Counted from the stretch's first letter, positions 33,426-46,078 are shown. The stretch: DNA of 64,000 nt from Tricholoma matsutake (GCA_026075535.2 AP026546.1:6758001-6822000); one strand, 5' to 3'. The notes: generated by a model not told the origin, from the letters alone. Numbers and translations are program-made.

Positions 33426-33895
33426 GTAGTCTTGGGAACAACAGTGGATGCACGGGCTTTTGTGGCTTTGGATTTCGGGCAGTTTCCTGCTATGTGCCCT
33501 TCCTCACCGCAGTAGAGACAAAGTCGTTCTCTCATGCGACATTCTCGTTCCTCCCCAGTAAGCTTGCCATTCTTCCCCATCTTATCAGAGATGGATGACT
33601 TGGGCTTGTCCCGGGAAGTGTTCTTTGTTGCGGAAGACTGCTGGTTGGAGGTGTTACTGTGGGCAGAGTTTGAAGATGCTTGGTTTGTCGATGGGGAAGG
33701 GGTTTTGGAAGAGTCCTTCCAACTAGAGTTAGTGACATTACTGGAATTCTTTGTTTCGAAATGGGATTCGTCTTCTTGCATCCAGTAGATGTCGTTGCTG
33801 TCCTGTGCTTTCAAGCGTAGTTCTGTGAGATGTGGAAGGCAATGATATAGGTGAAGGAAATAGTCTACAATGAGTAGATTCTGCTTTGGAAACAT
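33419..33895 (-). pseudogene. gag: gypsy-3 gag, C-terminal part
   Basis: Reading leftwards: [28 protein letters not shown], a Ser/Asn-rich linker, then a zinc knuckle [14 protein letters not shown] and the end KTTD with TAG. Pol is open through this stop in the -1 frame. The N-terminal part beyond 33895 is not in a clean frame. Confidence 0.75.
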
Positions 33896-35185
33896 GAATT
33901 AGGATATCTCCTGATTGTTCAAGAGATTCAAAGGCATGGCGAGTGTCAATATGAAGGTTTCTTACTTGTGTTGGCCTAAGCCAAGGAAGTCGAGGTTGGT
34001 CCAATGATGAAATGATTCAGAAACCCTCGCAGTGGGCTCCAAAAATGATGATACTCAACCCAGAAAAACCACCAAAACAGCCGATGAGGCAACCAATGAT
34101 ATTTGCACGAGTCAGAGGAAGGGTGCAAGATGTTCCGAAGGTTTGCGGTCCAACCTATGGGAAGACAACTAGTTGGTACTAGTCGCAAAGGTAGTTCTAT
34201 AAGAGATGATGGTTTTTGACATGGTCTGATGGGGTATTGATCAATATCGAGGATGATCAACGAGATCGATGGTGAACAAATTTTATCGTCGATGGTTGAA
34301 GTGTGAATTCTGAGGACCTTTCGATAGGTTGATAGTATATGAAGGCTATAGCCAATGGCTAGGATGTGTTGGAATGGTTGCTAGTGCTAACAACAAGAGA
34401 ATCAAAGGAAGATCGAGGATGCAATGATCGCAGAGGTTTCTCGTTGATTGAGAAAACTTGTAGAGACTTAGATTGTTTTAGAAGATTGATCAGATGCTTA
34501 GAACTGTATACGAGATGATAGGTGAAGACAATTTCTTGTATTTCCAAGTAGATACTACAGAGTTTTATATGTTTTAAAAGAAACTTCCTAAAATGGTATA
34601 AGAAACATGTGTAGAACATGAGGCAAAAGATATGAGTTAAGGCACAAGGCCAAAAAGGAGACTGGAATCTGAACAAGAAAGAGATATATCATATGATGAA
34701 GGAGTAATAAAGGGAAAGAACTAAAAGAGACTGTCCTTTGTGTATAAACCATGCTAAGTCTCACAATAATCCATCCAGTGGGTTCTGTATGCGATAGGGA
34801 CTTGGAACGAGGCTGACCTACTACCAGCAGGTTTGAGCACGAGTTGGAATACTTCCTGGTGCATAGTCTTCCACGTTATAGATAACAAATGCAGTGCCCA
34901 ATGTTGCTCGTAGTCTCTTGATATCGATTGATAATGCTCAATGATGGTCGATGATGTTCAATTGCGGTCGCGGCTGTTCGAAGTTTGATCAGGGATGCTC
35001 AATGGTCATTTAGAGGGATCTGAGGGGCTTTTCGAAGTAGTCCTAAAGTTGTGTGATGTGGTTTCTCAGTATGATCAATGTCGCTGGTGATGTTTTGACA
35101 TGGTCGATATGATATTGCGATCAATAAACTGGGTCGCACTGCATCTGGGACATCATAGGAGTTAGCTGATGTGATTAGAATGTGG
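33896..35185 (-). other. gypsy-3 gag start, leader and 5' LTR region, borders unresolved
   Basis: No gene. Short minus-strand frames (34260-33976, 34676-34359) lack motifs. The stretch probably contains the gypsy-3 leader and 5' LTR, because gag lies to its left and transposase coding text resumes at about 35186. The 3' partner LTR is lost, so ends cannot be fixed by comparison. Repeated TCGAT/GATGAT motifs occur at 34230-35010. Confidence 0.4.
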
Positions 35186-35908
35186 TTAAAGTGGTGAATC
35201 AGCCTTTGAGCTGAGGAGACAACCTATCACCGTGATTGATGAGCAGAGTCTGTTCAGAGTGCCAAACATCTGAATGAGAAGCCAGAAGTGCTTCACTGAG
35301 TGCTGACGTGGTAGTGAAAAACTGCTGTGGATGCCAATGTCTTTGAATATAATGTGGTTTTCATGGAATCTAGATATGGCTGCATCAATGGCATCCAGGG
35401 TTGATTCATCAAGTATATTTTGCTGGACAAGATAACAGAAGTCCATGAAGGCACTTAATGCCTGTACCATCTGTGGGGGAACGTGACCAGCAATAGCAGG
35501 CAGATAAACCTGATGATTGATTCAGCTACAAGTGAAATTGAAAATCATCACATACTTACCTTCATAAGTGCTTTGGAGTCATCACCCATCCATTGCATGA
35601 ATCCGCAACCTTGAGGAAATCAGCATAGTCCAGGGAATGGGGGGACAGCTGCAATGCTGAAGTGTTTGAGGTCTTTACACTCCCCCCCCCCAATCCAAGT
35701 GGACTCCACTCAGACTCTGCTCAGACTCAACTAGAAATTTGTTGGCTGAGACACCTGCCAAATTAGTAGGTCCAGTCCAAGCAGACTCCTAGTATAGTCC
35801 TAGCATCTGATCGGACAGTCCTAGCTGCATCCATTTGGACAATCCTAGGACAGTCCTAGCATTCAATGTGTTTGCAGTTACTTATTTATAAATAGAAAAC
35901 ATAATTAA

Positions 35909-35987
35909 CGGTAGGGATTTGAACCCTCACTTTGACATAGCTTACATAATGAAGCAAATGAGCCTAACCATTACACTACAATAGCTT
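35909..35987 (-). repeat. tRNA-like block, left end of the 3.6-kb element
   Basis: On the minus strand a box A-like TAGTGTAATGGTTAGG is followed by a perfect box B GGGTTCAAATCCC (35914-35928 complement). The arms do not fold into a convincing cloverleaf by eye. Confidence 0.55.
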
Positions 35988-36227
35988 TTATCTCTTGGAA
36001 AAGCAATGCTGTACATACAACACCTGGTGGCTGTGTATTACAAAGCCCACAGCTGCATCATCAACACATCACTACTGTCAAGTTGCAATGACACCGCCTC
36101 CTCCTACCTTGCAAACCAAAGACAGAAGCAGGGCCCAAACGACTTTATCATTGTTTGGGCCACTAGTAAGTATTTTTTTAAATGTTCTTTGTTGTTTTGC
36201 TTAACTAACTCATTATTCATTAGTAAT

Positions 36228-36400
36228 AGATTTGATTATAACGACAACATGATGGGACAAGACAACTGGATGACTGGATGATGAACGAGACAACTGGACA
36301 ACGAGACAACAACTGGACAAGACAACTGGACAACAAGACAACAACTGGACAAGACAACTGGACAACAAGACAATGTGACAACAAGATGAGATGACAACAA
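36228..36400. repeat. ACAACTGGACAA minisatellite
   Basis: Imperfect ~12-bp units (GACAACTGGACAA, AACAAGACAAC) repeat about a dozen times. Frames read across it on either strand are low-complexity and not genes. Confidence 0.8.
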
Positions 36401-37189
36401 TGAACAAGGAGCAGCAGCAAATGATGAGAAAAGGCCCAAGAGACGTCCATTGATGTCTCTTGGGCCGCAAGTAGTTTTTCTTTTCTTTTCTCATTCCTTT
36501 CCTTCTTTACTAACAAACTTTTTTAGGTACTAATTTAAACTATTGATAGCAACAACGACAAGATGGCAGGGGCCAACGAAACAGATGACAGGGACGATAG
36601 GAAGGGACAGCAGGAGGAACAAGAAGGCCAATGAGAAGGCCAACAACCAGCACCAGCAACCACTGTTGCGAGCCCCTGCTTGCAAGGTGGATCGCTGGTG
36701 CTCAATGATGAACCAGCAACGATGGGAGGGGAGGGACAACAACAACAACAGCGGACAGCGACGGTGACAGGGATGACGACAGGGATGATGACGATGAGGG
36801 GGGAGGAGACGAGAGGGGGGAGGAGATGAGAGGGGGGGAGAACAACCATGACAACGGGACAACAACGGAGATGAGAGGGGGGGACAATGACAATGGAACA
36901 CACCACCCGCCCCCAGCCTCACGAGCAACTGCTCGTGGGGTGGACTGCGGGTGGAATGATGATGAGGCCCACCAAGCACCCCAGAGACAAAAAGGGGGGA
37001 ACAACAACAAAAGGGGGAGGGGGGAACAACAAAGGGAAATGACAAAGGGGAGAGGGGAGCGACAACGGAGGAATGATGACGAGGGGGGGACTTTTTGTAT
37101 TTTTTGTCCTTTGATTAGTTATTATATTCAATTAAACTATTCATAAAAGATACCCCAAAGAAATTAGTAGTTTGGATATCTGTGAAGGT

Positions 37190-37800
37190 CTGTAATGAGG
37201 TCAGTAAGGTTTTGTAATGAGGTCAGTAAAGTTTTGTAATGAGGTCAATAAAGTTTTGTAATGAGGTCAATAAAGTTTTGTAATGATGTCAATAAAGTTT
37301 TGTAATGAGGTCAGTAAAGTTTTGTAATGAGGTCAATAAAGTTTTGTAATGATGTCAATAAAGTTTTGTAATGAGGTCAGTAAAGTTTTGTAATGAGGTC
37401 AATAAAGTTTTGTAATGAGGTCAATGAAGTTTCGGGATGAGGTCAATAAAGTTTTGTAATGAGGTCAGTAAAGTTTCGTAATGAGGTCAGTAATGAGGTC
37501 AACAACATTTTGTAGTGAGGTCAGCAAAAGTTTGTAATGAGTTCAGTGAAATTTTGTAATGAGGTCAGTAAAAGTTGGTAATGAAGTCAACAAATTTTTG
37601 TAATGAGGTCAGCAAAAGTTTGTAATGAGATCAGTGAAATTTTGTAATGAGGTAAGTAAAAGTTTGTAATGGTATGATGTTAGTAACAGGTTGTAATCAA
37701 GTCAGTAAAAGTATGTAAATAAGGTCAGTCAATGTGTGAAATGAGGTCAGTAAAAGTTTATAATCAAGTTGGCAAAGCTTGTAAACCAGTCAGTACAAGT
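37190..37800. repeat. Tandem array, ~22-bp GTAATGAGGTCAGTAAAGTTTT units
   Basis: About 25 imperfect units of 20-23 bp run head to tail, most regular at 37200-37500 and decaying to the right. Not coding. Confidence 0.9.
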
Positions 37801-38099
37801 TTGCAGTGACTTCGTGCACGCGATATAGTGGACACCTACTTTCACGCCCGCACACAACACAACCAAACAACTCACACTGCCAACTGTATGAGACATACTA
37901 ACGGCTCATTCATTCACACACGTCATTTTTGTAAGTCTTGCATCATTAAATGGGTAAACAACAAATTAATGTTTATATTCACAGGTTAATACTGTGGCAT
38001 TTGGTAAGCTTAAATGTGAAATCAACCTGATGACCTATTGCAAGTTAAGTAATGACTTTTGTAAGCCGTTTTTTAGTCAACATATTTATAGTACTAAGT

Positions 38100-38790
38100 C
38101 AATCATTAGAAGCATGTTACTGACTTCAATATGAACCACTACAAACTTGTTCACTGCTTGTTACAAACCTTTATTGACCTTGGCATAAACTATTACAAAA
38201 ATGTTATTGACTTTAATACAAGCCATTATAAATTTGTTTACTGACTTTGGTACACTTGGTGTAAACTATTACAAACATATTATTGACTTCAATACAAACA
38301 AACTATTACAGACTTGTTTACTGACTTTGTTGCAAACCTTTACCAACCTTGGTATAAACTATTACAAACATAGTATTGACTTCAATACAAACTTGTTTAC
38401 TGACTTTGTTACAAACCTTTACTGACCTTATAAACTATTACAAAAATGTTGTTGACTTCAATACAAACCATTACAGACTTGTTTACTGACTTTGGTATAA
38501 ACTATTACAAAATGTTGTTGACTTCAATACAAACCATTACTGATCTTGGTAAACTATTACAAATATGTTATTGACTTCAATACAAACAAACCATTACAAA
38601 CTTGTTTACTGACTTTGTTACAAACCTTTACTGACCTTATAAACTATTACAAAAATGTTGTTGACTTCAATACAAACCATTACAGACTTTACTGACTTTG
38701 GTATAAACTATTACAAAATGTTGTTGACTTCAATACAAACCATTACTGATCTTGGTATAAACCATTACAAGTATGATTTTTATAATTGAT
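38100..38790. repeat. AT-rich array of opposite polarity, CTATTACAAA / TTGACTTCAATACAAA units
   Basis: Repeats of ATTACAAA, TTACTGACTTTG and TTGACTTCAATACAAACC in compound units of ~45-110 bp. The motifs resemble the reverse complement of the 37190-37800 array, so the element interior is a loose large palindrome. Confidence 0.8.
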
Positions 38791-38800
38791 AGGTATGGCC

Positions 38801-38828
38801 CCCTCCCCTCGAGGTTGCGAGGGGAGGG
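38801..38828. other. Perfect GC-rich hairpin
   Basis: CCCTCCCCTCG, a 6-nt loop AGGTTG, then CGAGGGGAGGG: 11 perfect base pairs in very AT-rich surroundings. A weaker CCCCTCGCA/TGTGAGGGG pair follows at about 38852-38875. Confidence 0.8.
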
Positions 38829-38953
38829 CTTAGTATTATACATATTAATTACCCCTCGCACAGATGTGAGGGGGTGAATTTAATAATCTATTCATGATAT
38901 ATAAAAAATTAGATTTCAGTAATAAATAGATATAATGTATATAACTTTAAATG

Positions 38954-39042
38954 ACTACTTGGCTTAAGTGGTGGAGTGTGCATGTTTCATCGTCATGTGA
39001 TTGCTAGTCCAGAAGGCTGTTGGTTCAATTCCTGCTGTGCAC
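38954..39042 (+). repeat. tRNA-like block, right end of the 3.6-kb element
   Basis: Box A-like TGGCTTAAGTGGTGG at 38959 and box B-like TGGTTCAATTCCT at about 39020-39032, both pointing towards the right tip. The mirror-image arrangement with the left end is clear, though the two blocks come from different tRNA-like sequences. Confidence 0.5.
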
Positions 39043-40662
39043 ACATCATTTTGTGAGACTTATAAGACTTTCTCTAAGACTGGAACTCGGACTTTACTTG
39101 GACAGTACTTTAAAGGTGTAAATAAATGCACAATTGATGTTGTCCGAGTGTCCGAGCAGAGTCTGAGCAGAGTCTGAGTGTCCGAGTGTGTCTGAGCAGA
39201 GTCCACTTGGACTGGGGGGGGGAGTGTAAAGTACTGAAGTGTTTCATCAGTTGATGTATTGATAAAGTCAAATCAGGTATATAGAACTTACCGGCGATCT
39301 ATGTCAGCCATTATTGCTGCCGCCTGAGTTTCACCATGCTTGGCAACCAGATACTCACCAACCCACTTGACAAGGTGGTCTTTAAATGTACCCTTGATGA
39401 TTTGATGAAGTAGGTCTGGCACCATGAGCTCATGAATATCTGCTCTTGGAAAGGATGCTGTAAATGGCTGCAAGCACAATTAGTACCAGCAAGAGTTATG
39501 GGTCTGTAAAATTAAGAATGACTTACAAGAATATCTGCAACAACTCCATGATTGTCCCACAGTGTCTTCGCACCAAACATGTCCATCAATAATTGTGTAT
39601 GTTCATGAGATCGCCGCACACCACCACCATCTAGATTTTTCTGATCACCAGTACATCTGTGCCTGCATTCATAAATACATGTGGATGCAGTAACTAAAGA
39701 CTCACCGTACACACCATCCTTGGACGATACAGCCCAACAACACTTGTTCTTGATAATCTGTGATATAAGGTCCTAACCAACACAGACCTCCAATGCAACT
39801 AACAGCTGAAGGTTGGCCAAATCAACCACTTTCCATTGGGCCATGTCTGAATCTGTATGCCAAATACTGCAAGACATGCCAAAAACGCCCATTGGAGCAT
39901 TGGGAGACTTCAGGAGTTGTCATACCAGGTCATAACAGTTCAAGGATTGTTTGTAATGATGAATGAAAGAGTTCGCGGCAGAATTTGCAGAAATCAGGAT
40001 CATCTTTAAATTCTCTGTCTGCTTTTTAATTCATGAGCACTGGATATCTAAAAGGGGAGAGAAGTACACTTACTTTTTGGTATGGAAAGAAATCCAACAA
40101 GACCCAGCGCACCTTGGTGAGCACGACAAACAGTGTTGTGTACATTTCCAATTGATCCATAAAGCAGATAATATTCATTCTGGCCGGTGGCTACTGAAAC
40201 CATTGTCTTGTCACTGCCAAGGATGACAGGAACAAATATGCCACCATGAGTTTGAGGATCCTCAGCAATTACATCCTGAAAATGAGCATAAGTAAATCTA
40301 CGACTAACATAGTTACAAAAATCACTTACAGCCTGTTTCCAAGCCCAGTTCCCTGTCATGACATTAGACCATTCTTGTTTACCAGTTGGCCCAAACATCT
40401 GAAAGGGAGAATAATTGATCTTGCCATCAAAGTCTGGGTTAGCCAATTGACCACACATCAAAAGGCACACATCACAACACCACACTTCATATTCTGTCAT
40501 CATCCAGGTGGGTACCTCACCATCAGGGAAAGGGCCATTATACTTGACCATGAAACAAATCCAAGGTAGGTCACCTAAGGTAGATCTTGTTCAGAACCAA
40601 CTTGATCATGTGAAATGGGTGACATTTCAACAGACTTCTGCTGAAGTTTCTTAACAGCACAC

Positions 40663-40936
40663 TGTTGAAATTAATCCCAGTGATGCATGCTGTATACATG
40701 AGGCAATACATGCAGCATACGCATGTTACTGCGCTTACTGCGCATACATGCGGTAAACACATTCCTGAGTCATGTGACATCCTTATTATTATGTATATAA
40801 GGAGAACCTGTACCGTAGTAGGAATACAGTGTTCTTACCTCTGCTAACCCTAGCTGTAAGTCTAAGTAAACCCCAGGTAGGTTGTAAGGAACGTGTTGTC
40901 TCTTCCACTGTGCAGCGTATATAGTCTGCTCCAACA
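40663..40936 (+). repeat. 5' LTR of copia element
   Basis: TGTTGAAATT...CTCCAACA. The following GGTTATGGGCCC (from 40937) resembles the complement of an initiator-tRNA stretch and is a candidate primer-binding site. Confidence 0.94.
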
Positions 40937-41185
40937 GGTTATGGGCCCTGCTGGGCACATCGCGAACGCGCCTTAATTGGCTGCGAACGACATTGACTTC
41001 ATCGTCTCCAAATTATAACCTTGCGCTCTTCGTGAGCTGCATTGCGCTCCCTGCGAGCTGCACATAAAACCTAGGTTGACTAGGGTTAACCACTCTGAAG
41101 GAGTGTTTTCTCCTGAGAACGTTAAACGTGTTTTATTGAGTAAAAAGACTGATTGAGCGCTTTTAACAGCTGCCACCACAAAATC

Positions 41186-44100
41186 ATGTCTTCAACTCTT
41201 GAGAAACTCGTTCAAACTTTCGATGGATCAAATTACATTCAATGGGCCGACTCAATGAAGGCATGGCTCAGGTCTCAGGGCCTCTGGCAAATAACTAGCG
41301 GGGCAGAGCAAAAACCGCCCCCGGCGCCTCCCTTGATGGCGACGAACACTACTTTGGTAGCGGATGCTAATGCCAAGCTCCAGACCTGGAGCAACAAAAA
41401 TGACCAGGCCATTGGTAGCCTAGTGCTCCGCCTGGCCCCCTCCATTCGGCAGCGTGCCAACTCAAAGGACACTGCTGAGGAGGTGTGGGATCTCATCCAC
41501 ACCGATTATGGTGTGGACGGCCCCTCCCAAGTCTTCGCGGACTTTAGGTCTGCAATAGCGATCAAGATCCCGGCTGTGAACCCCGCACCGGAGATTGCTA
41601 GAATGGCAGACAAATTTGAGCGCCTTACGGCTGCTAACGTCGCCATCGCCGAGCTAGTGCAAGCAATGATTCTACTTGCTGCAATGCCGCGCGAGTACGA
41701 TTCCTTGTCCGCAACGGTCCTTAACACGACCGCCACTAGCGCCTTGACATTTAAACATGTCAAGGACTCCATTGTCGCTGAAGCCTCAAGGCACACAGCA
41801 GTAGGAAAGCCCGCTGGCCAGCCTCAGGCCAACAAACTTTCTGCTGTTAAGCGCAAAGGGGGAAACCCCAAATGGCAGCCCAAAGAAGGGCAAAACAGCA
41901 ATGGAGACTCGTCCCGAAAGCGTGGACGACGTGGGGACAGAAAGACTAAGGAGGAGAAGCCGAAGGATAAACATACCCACCTCGCCTCCAAAGCCTATAC
42001 CACCATAAATGGTAATGGCACCATCATACCGCCGATGCCGCTTATACAGCGCATCAAAAGACACGAACACACTCCCACAAGGGATCCTCGCCGCCGACTG
42101 CCTGCACAGGCATATACAGGCGCAGCCTCTACCTCTCGTTCGGTTGATGCTGAATATCAGCAAGCTCGAGACACCCTCGAGCAAATGCAACTTCCGCGCA
42201 GCACAAAAAATCTGCGACCGCTGGAAGAGCACCTGACGGTGCGAGAAGGAAAGAGAAGAAGGATAGAACCAGAACCCGAGTCTAGGATCAAGGAGGTAGA
42301 AGACGATACCGTCTCCCTCGGATCTGAACCTCCGGTGTCTGATGAGGAAGTGTGGAAAGCTGTCGACAAAATGCTTGTCGATGAACCCCTTGATACAGGG
42401 GCGTATGATGACAGGTCAGTCCTTTTCCCTGCCACAAGCACTAAGATTAATATTCCTATGAATACAGCGAACTTTTCATGTGAAATTTTACCGCTATTAA
42501 ATGTATCATGGAATTATTTAGATCTTAATATATGTGCTATGTGTGCAAAGGGAGATTGTAAGAAAGGTGCCAACTGGATCATGGATTCAGGCACATCAAA
42601 ACACTTCACTGGTGAAATAAAAGATTTCGCTTCTTACGAGCCTTTACTGAGAAAGGACTCTACCTTGGTCCAAATGGCCACTGGTACTACTCATATAGTA
42701 GGAAAAGGAGCAGTCTTCATTAAACACCAGGTAGTATGTCACAGGAAGTCAGAGACACGTGAAACATGGTTATACCCCATCTACTACATACCCAACATTA
42801 ATACTTGATTGATGTCAATGGGGGTCTTTTTACAAGACGGAAGTGATGTGCGTGGTTCCTCCGCACACATTTCATTTATCGAGCATGGAAACCCAATCAT
42901 GCATTGTGTCCCTCTAAGGAGGAATGACACGATCTATTGGGCTCAGACTCATATATTGAGCACCAAAAAGGTTAATGTCGCGACCATTTATGTTGCTGAC
43001 TACTTGACTTGGCATAGGCGACTTGGACACCCATCCAAAGAGGCGCTAGGGAAAATGCCTAAAAGCACCATAAAATTCCCAAGGAATTTAATTATTCCTA
43101 AAGACAAAATTATATGTCCAGGGTGTGCTGAAGGGAAAATGACCTCAAAATCTTTTCCCGAGTCAGACTCACGAGCTGACAAATCCTTTGAATTAATACA
43201 TTCCGACCTAAAGGAACTCCCGGTACTATCGTACCACAAACATAAATACTTCATTGTATTTCTGGATGACAAAACGTCACATATTTGGGTCCAATGTCTC
43301 AGAAAGAAATCTGATGCTGCTGCAGCAATTAGACAATTTCAAGTGATGGCTAAAACCCAATATGGCGCTACAATCAAGCGCTGGCATGTCGATCCAGGGG
43401 GGGAGTTCAAGGATCGTGAGCTACAAAAACAGCTCAAGGACTTAGGCATCAAAATAGAGATGTCTGCACCCCACGTTCATCAACAGAACGGGTGCGCAGA
43501 GCATGCCATAAGGACAATAATGGAAAAGTCGCAAACCTTGCGATTCACCGCTTGTCTACCACAATCATGGTGGGAATTTTGCATAGAACATGCAACACAT
43601 TTATACAACCGAACCCCAATAAGGCGCCTGAAATGGCTGACACCTTTTGAGGACCTGACAAAGGTCCGCCCAGATCTAAACAATCTGAAGGTCTTCGGTT
43701 GTGGTGCTTATGTCTATCTACCAAAGAAAAGACGTCCAACAACATTATCTCCTTGATCGGAGTTAATGACGTACCTTGGAGTAGAAGATGGCATTAAAGC
43801 ATATCGTTTCATGCGACAAAATGGCGCAATATTCATTGGTGCCACAGCACTATTTGATGAAACGATGTTCCCATGCTGTCCCAGAGCTAAAACTCCTGCC
43901 AAGACAGACCTTGGTGATTTTCCACCTCCAGAACCAGAAGATGATGACCACTCATCTGGAACGGATGGCGATGACCCTATACCGCCACAAGATCTGCCCC
44001 TTCCTCCATCATTAGAAGATGATGATGATGATTTACCAAGCGAGCAAAAGGCGCATGACGATGCGACTAACGCTCCTCCTCTGCCGCCTCCAGTTAACAC

Positions 44101-46054
44101 TGAGGACTTTCGTCCAAGATGTGAAGATCAACAGGAATGGCAGCAATTGCCCCGTCGATCAGGCAGGCAGAGGAAAATCCCAAACCGTCCCGGCAATACC
44201 TATGGAGAACAGCGACTCCCCTCTGACATAGAGAGAGACATTGCGCGTGATCGATATTGGAAGAAGTCTGTGGGTCAAGATTCGGATCATAACCAAACAC
44301 GACCACGACCTCAACAGCAAGAACCGGTTGCTGGACCGAGTTCGGCACCCCATGAGAGTGTGCCCGATTCCAATAATCAAGAACATGATTACCCAATGGG
44401 GGAACCGGACGAAGCAGGTTATATTAAAAAGATAACCAAGGAAGGTGGAGATGAGCTTATCCGCTGGCTGTTATCAAAAGCAGTCACACCATCAAGCGGA
44501 AAAAGCCTAGTTCCAAACCAATTTTGCGATATTGTGCGCCTACCCCGGCAGCAGCAACTTGAGTGGAAACAGGCTTGTCGTGAAGAGTTAGAGGCTCTTC
44601 GCAAGCGACAAGTCTATGATATCGTCGATCTTCCACATGATCGGAAAACGATCAAAAATAGATGGGTTTTCTCCATGAAATCGGACGGAAGAAAACGAGC
44701 CAGACTCGTGGCCAAAGGCTTTTCACAAGTCGAAGGCGTTGACTTTGATGAGATTTTCTCACCAGTAGTCCGCTACGAGACCGTACGCCTCATGTTTGCC
44801 CTTGCATCTCTAGAAGGCATGTATATGACCGGTCTAGATGTAAAAACCGCATTTTTATAAGGCAAACTTGATGAGGAGATCTATATGGATCAACCCGAGG
44901 GTTTCAGACTCAAGGGTAAAGAGCGCAAAGTAATGCGCTTACGCCGAGCATTGTATGGCCTTAAACAGGCTTCACTAGCATGGTGGAAAGAGCTAGAGGC
45001 ATTTATGCGCACCATTGGGTTTGTGTGCACCAGCTCCGATGCCGGCATCTTCATACACAAGGATCCTAAGACAGGCAGCATCATTATTGCGCTAGTCTAT
45101 GTTGACGATGGCTTGTTCATGGGCAAGAACAAGAAACTTGTGGATGAAAAGAAGAATGCTTGCCTGAAGCATTGGGAGTGCCGTAGTACTGAAAAAGTCA
45201 CGGAATTCTTAGGCATGCGCATCACCCAGACCACTACAAAAGTCAAACTCGATCAAACAGAATATCTTGCCAAAGTGCTTGAGAGGTTCGAGATGACAAA
45301 TGCCAAAGTTGCCCCCACTCCGCTCCTGACTGGCTACAAACCGTCAGAGAACACAGCGACGCCAAACGCGGCACTTAGATCGAAATATCAGTCTGTGATT
45401 GGATCTTTATTGTATCTGATGCTCGGAATGCGACCTGATATCGCTTATGCGGTAATCAAGATGTCGCAATTCTCGGCTAATCCTAGCCAAGAACATCTAG
45501 ACAAAGCAATGTACATAATGCACTATCTGGTGGGAACCCAGAAGTACAGTATAGTCTACGATGGAGAGAAATCTGAGGGGCTGCAGGCCTTCACAGATTC
45601 TGATTGGGCAGCTGACACTGTCAAGCACCGATCTACAACGGGTTACTTTGCTACTCTGGCAAGTGGCATTGTGTGCTGGCAGTCCTGTTTACAAAAAACT
45701 GTAGCACTGTCATCCACAGAAGCCGAATATATGGCTCTCTCCGACACTTGTCGGCAGATAGTGTGGATAGAGTCCTTATTCCAGGAACTTGGATATACAC
45801 TGAAGCGCATACCAATCTGCGCTGATAATCAGGGATCCATCTTTATTGGATCAAATCCAGTTCAGGAAAGAAGGACCAAACATATAGACATTCGCTACCA
45901 CTACACCCGCGAATGCATAGAAAATGACAAAGTCACAGTCGTTTTCATTCCTGGAAGTGATAATCCGGCTGACATGTTCACAAAGAACCTTGGTGCCATC
46001 CTATTCAGGAAATTTAGAGACTCTCTCGGAATTACTTTTGAGATTCAAACTTAG
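41186..46054 (+). pseudogene. copia gag-pol, single frame with three in-frame stops
   Basis: The ATG at 41186 starts MSSTLEKLVQTFDGSNYIQWADSMKAW (copia gag). A long basic region follows in which I see no CCHC zinc knuckle, then protease (WIMDSGTSKHFTGEI near 42575), integrase HHCC finger (HRRLGHP...CPGCAEGK) and core (HSDLKEL, HVDPGGEF, NGCAEHAIR). After an acidic linker come RT (RWVFSMKSDG...ARLVAKGFSQ; catalytic YVDDGLFM near 45100) and RNase H (FTDSDWAAD, SSTEAEYMAL, ADNQGSIF, DMFTKNLG). The frame of ~1,620 codons is broken only by TGA at 42806 and 43754 and TAA at 44858. The two TGAs sit where CGA is plausible. Confidence 0.95.
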
Positions 46055-46078
46055 CTGCTTAGAGCACTGTACAGTTTG

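Larger units (their letters stand above)
35668..39234. mobile_element. 3.6-kb non-coding element with inverted tRNA-like ends, in a transposase intron
   Basis: A 10-bp direct repeat TGAAGTGTTT lies at 35658-35667 and 39235-39244, immediately outside. The ends are inverted relative to each other: ...CTTTACACTCCCCCCCC and AATCCAAGTGGACTC on the left; CCACTTGGACTGGGGGGGGG and AGTGTAAAGTAC on the right. Each end has an inward tRNA-like block (35909-35987 minus, 38954-39042 plus) and short motif repeats between block and tip (TCCTAG-rich left, TCCGAG-rich right). The centre holds minisatellites and two long AT-rich arrays of opposite polarity. No protein frame has motifs. The left tip has six bases (GAGGTC) between duplication and shared tip, the right has four (GTAC), so exact termini are uncertain. 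Confidence 0.7.

Noticed and set aside
36530..37045. Minus-strand frames of 100-170 codons rich in Ser, Pro, Leu and Cys
   Set aside because: Low-complexity purine-rich DNA read backwards inside the non-coding element; several frames are open together.
37190..38790. CRISPR array
   Set aside because: Units are head-to-tail tandem repeats without unique spacers, inside a eukaryotic transposon.
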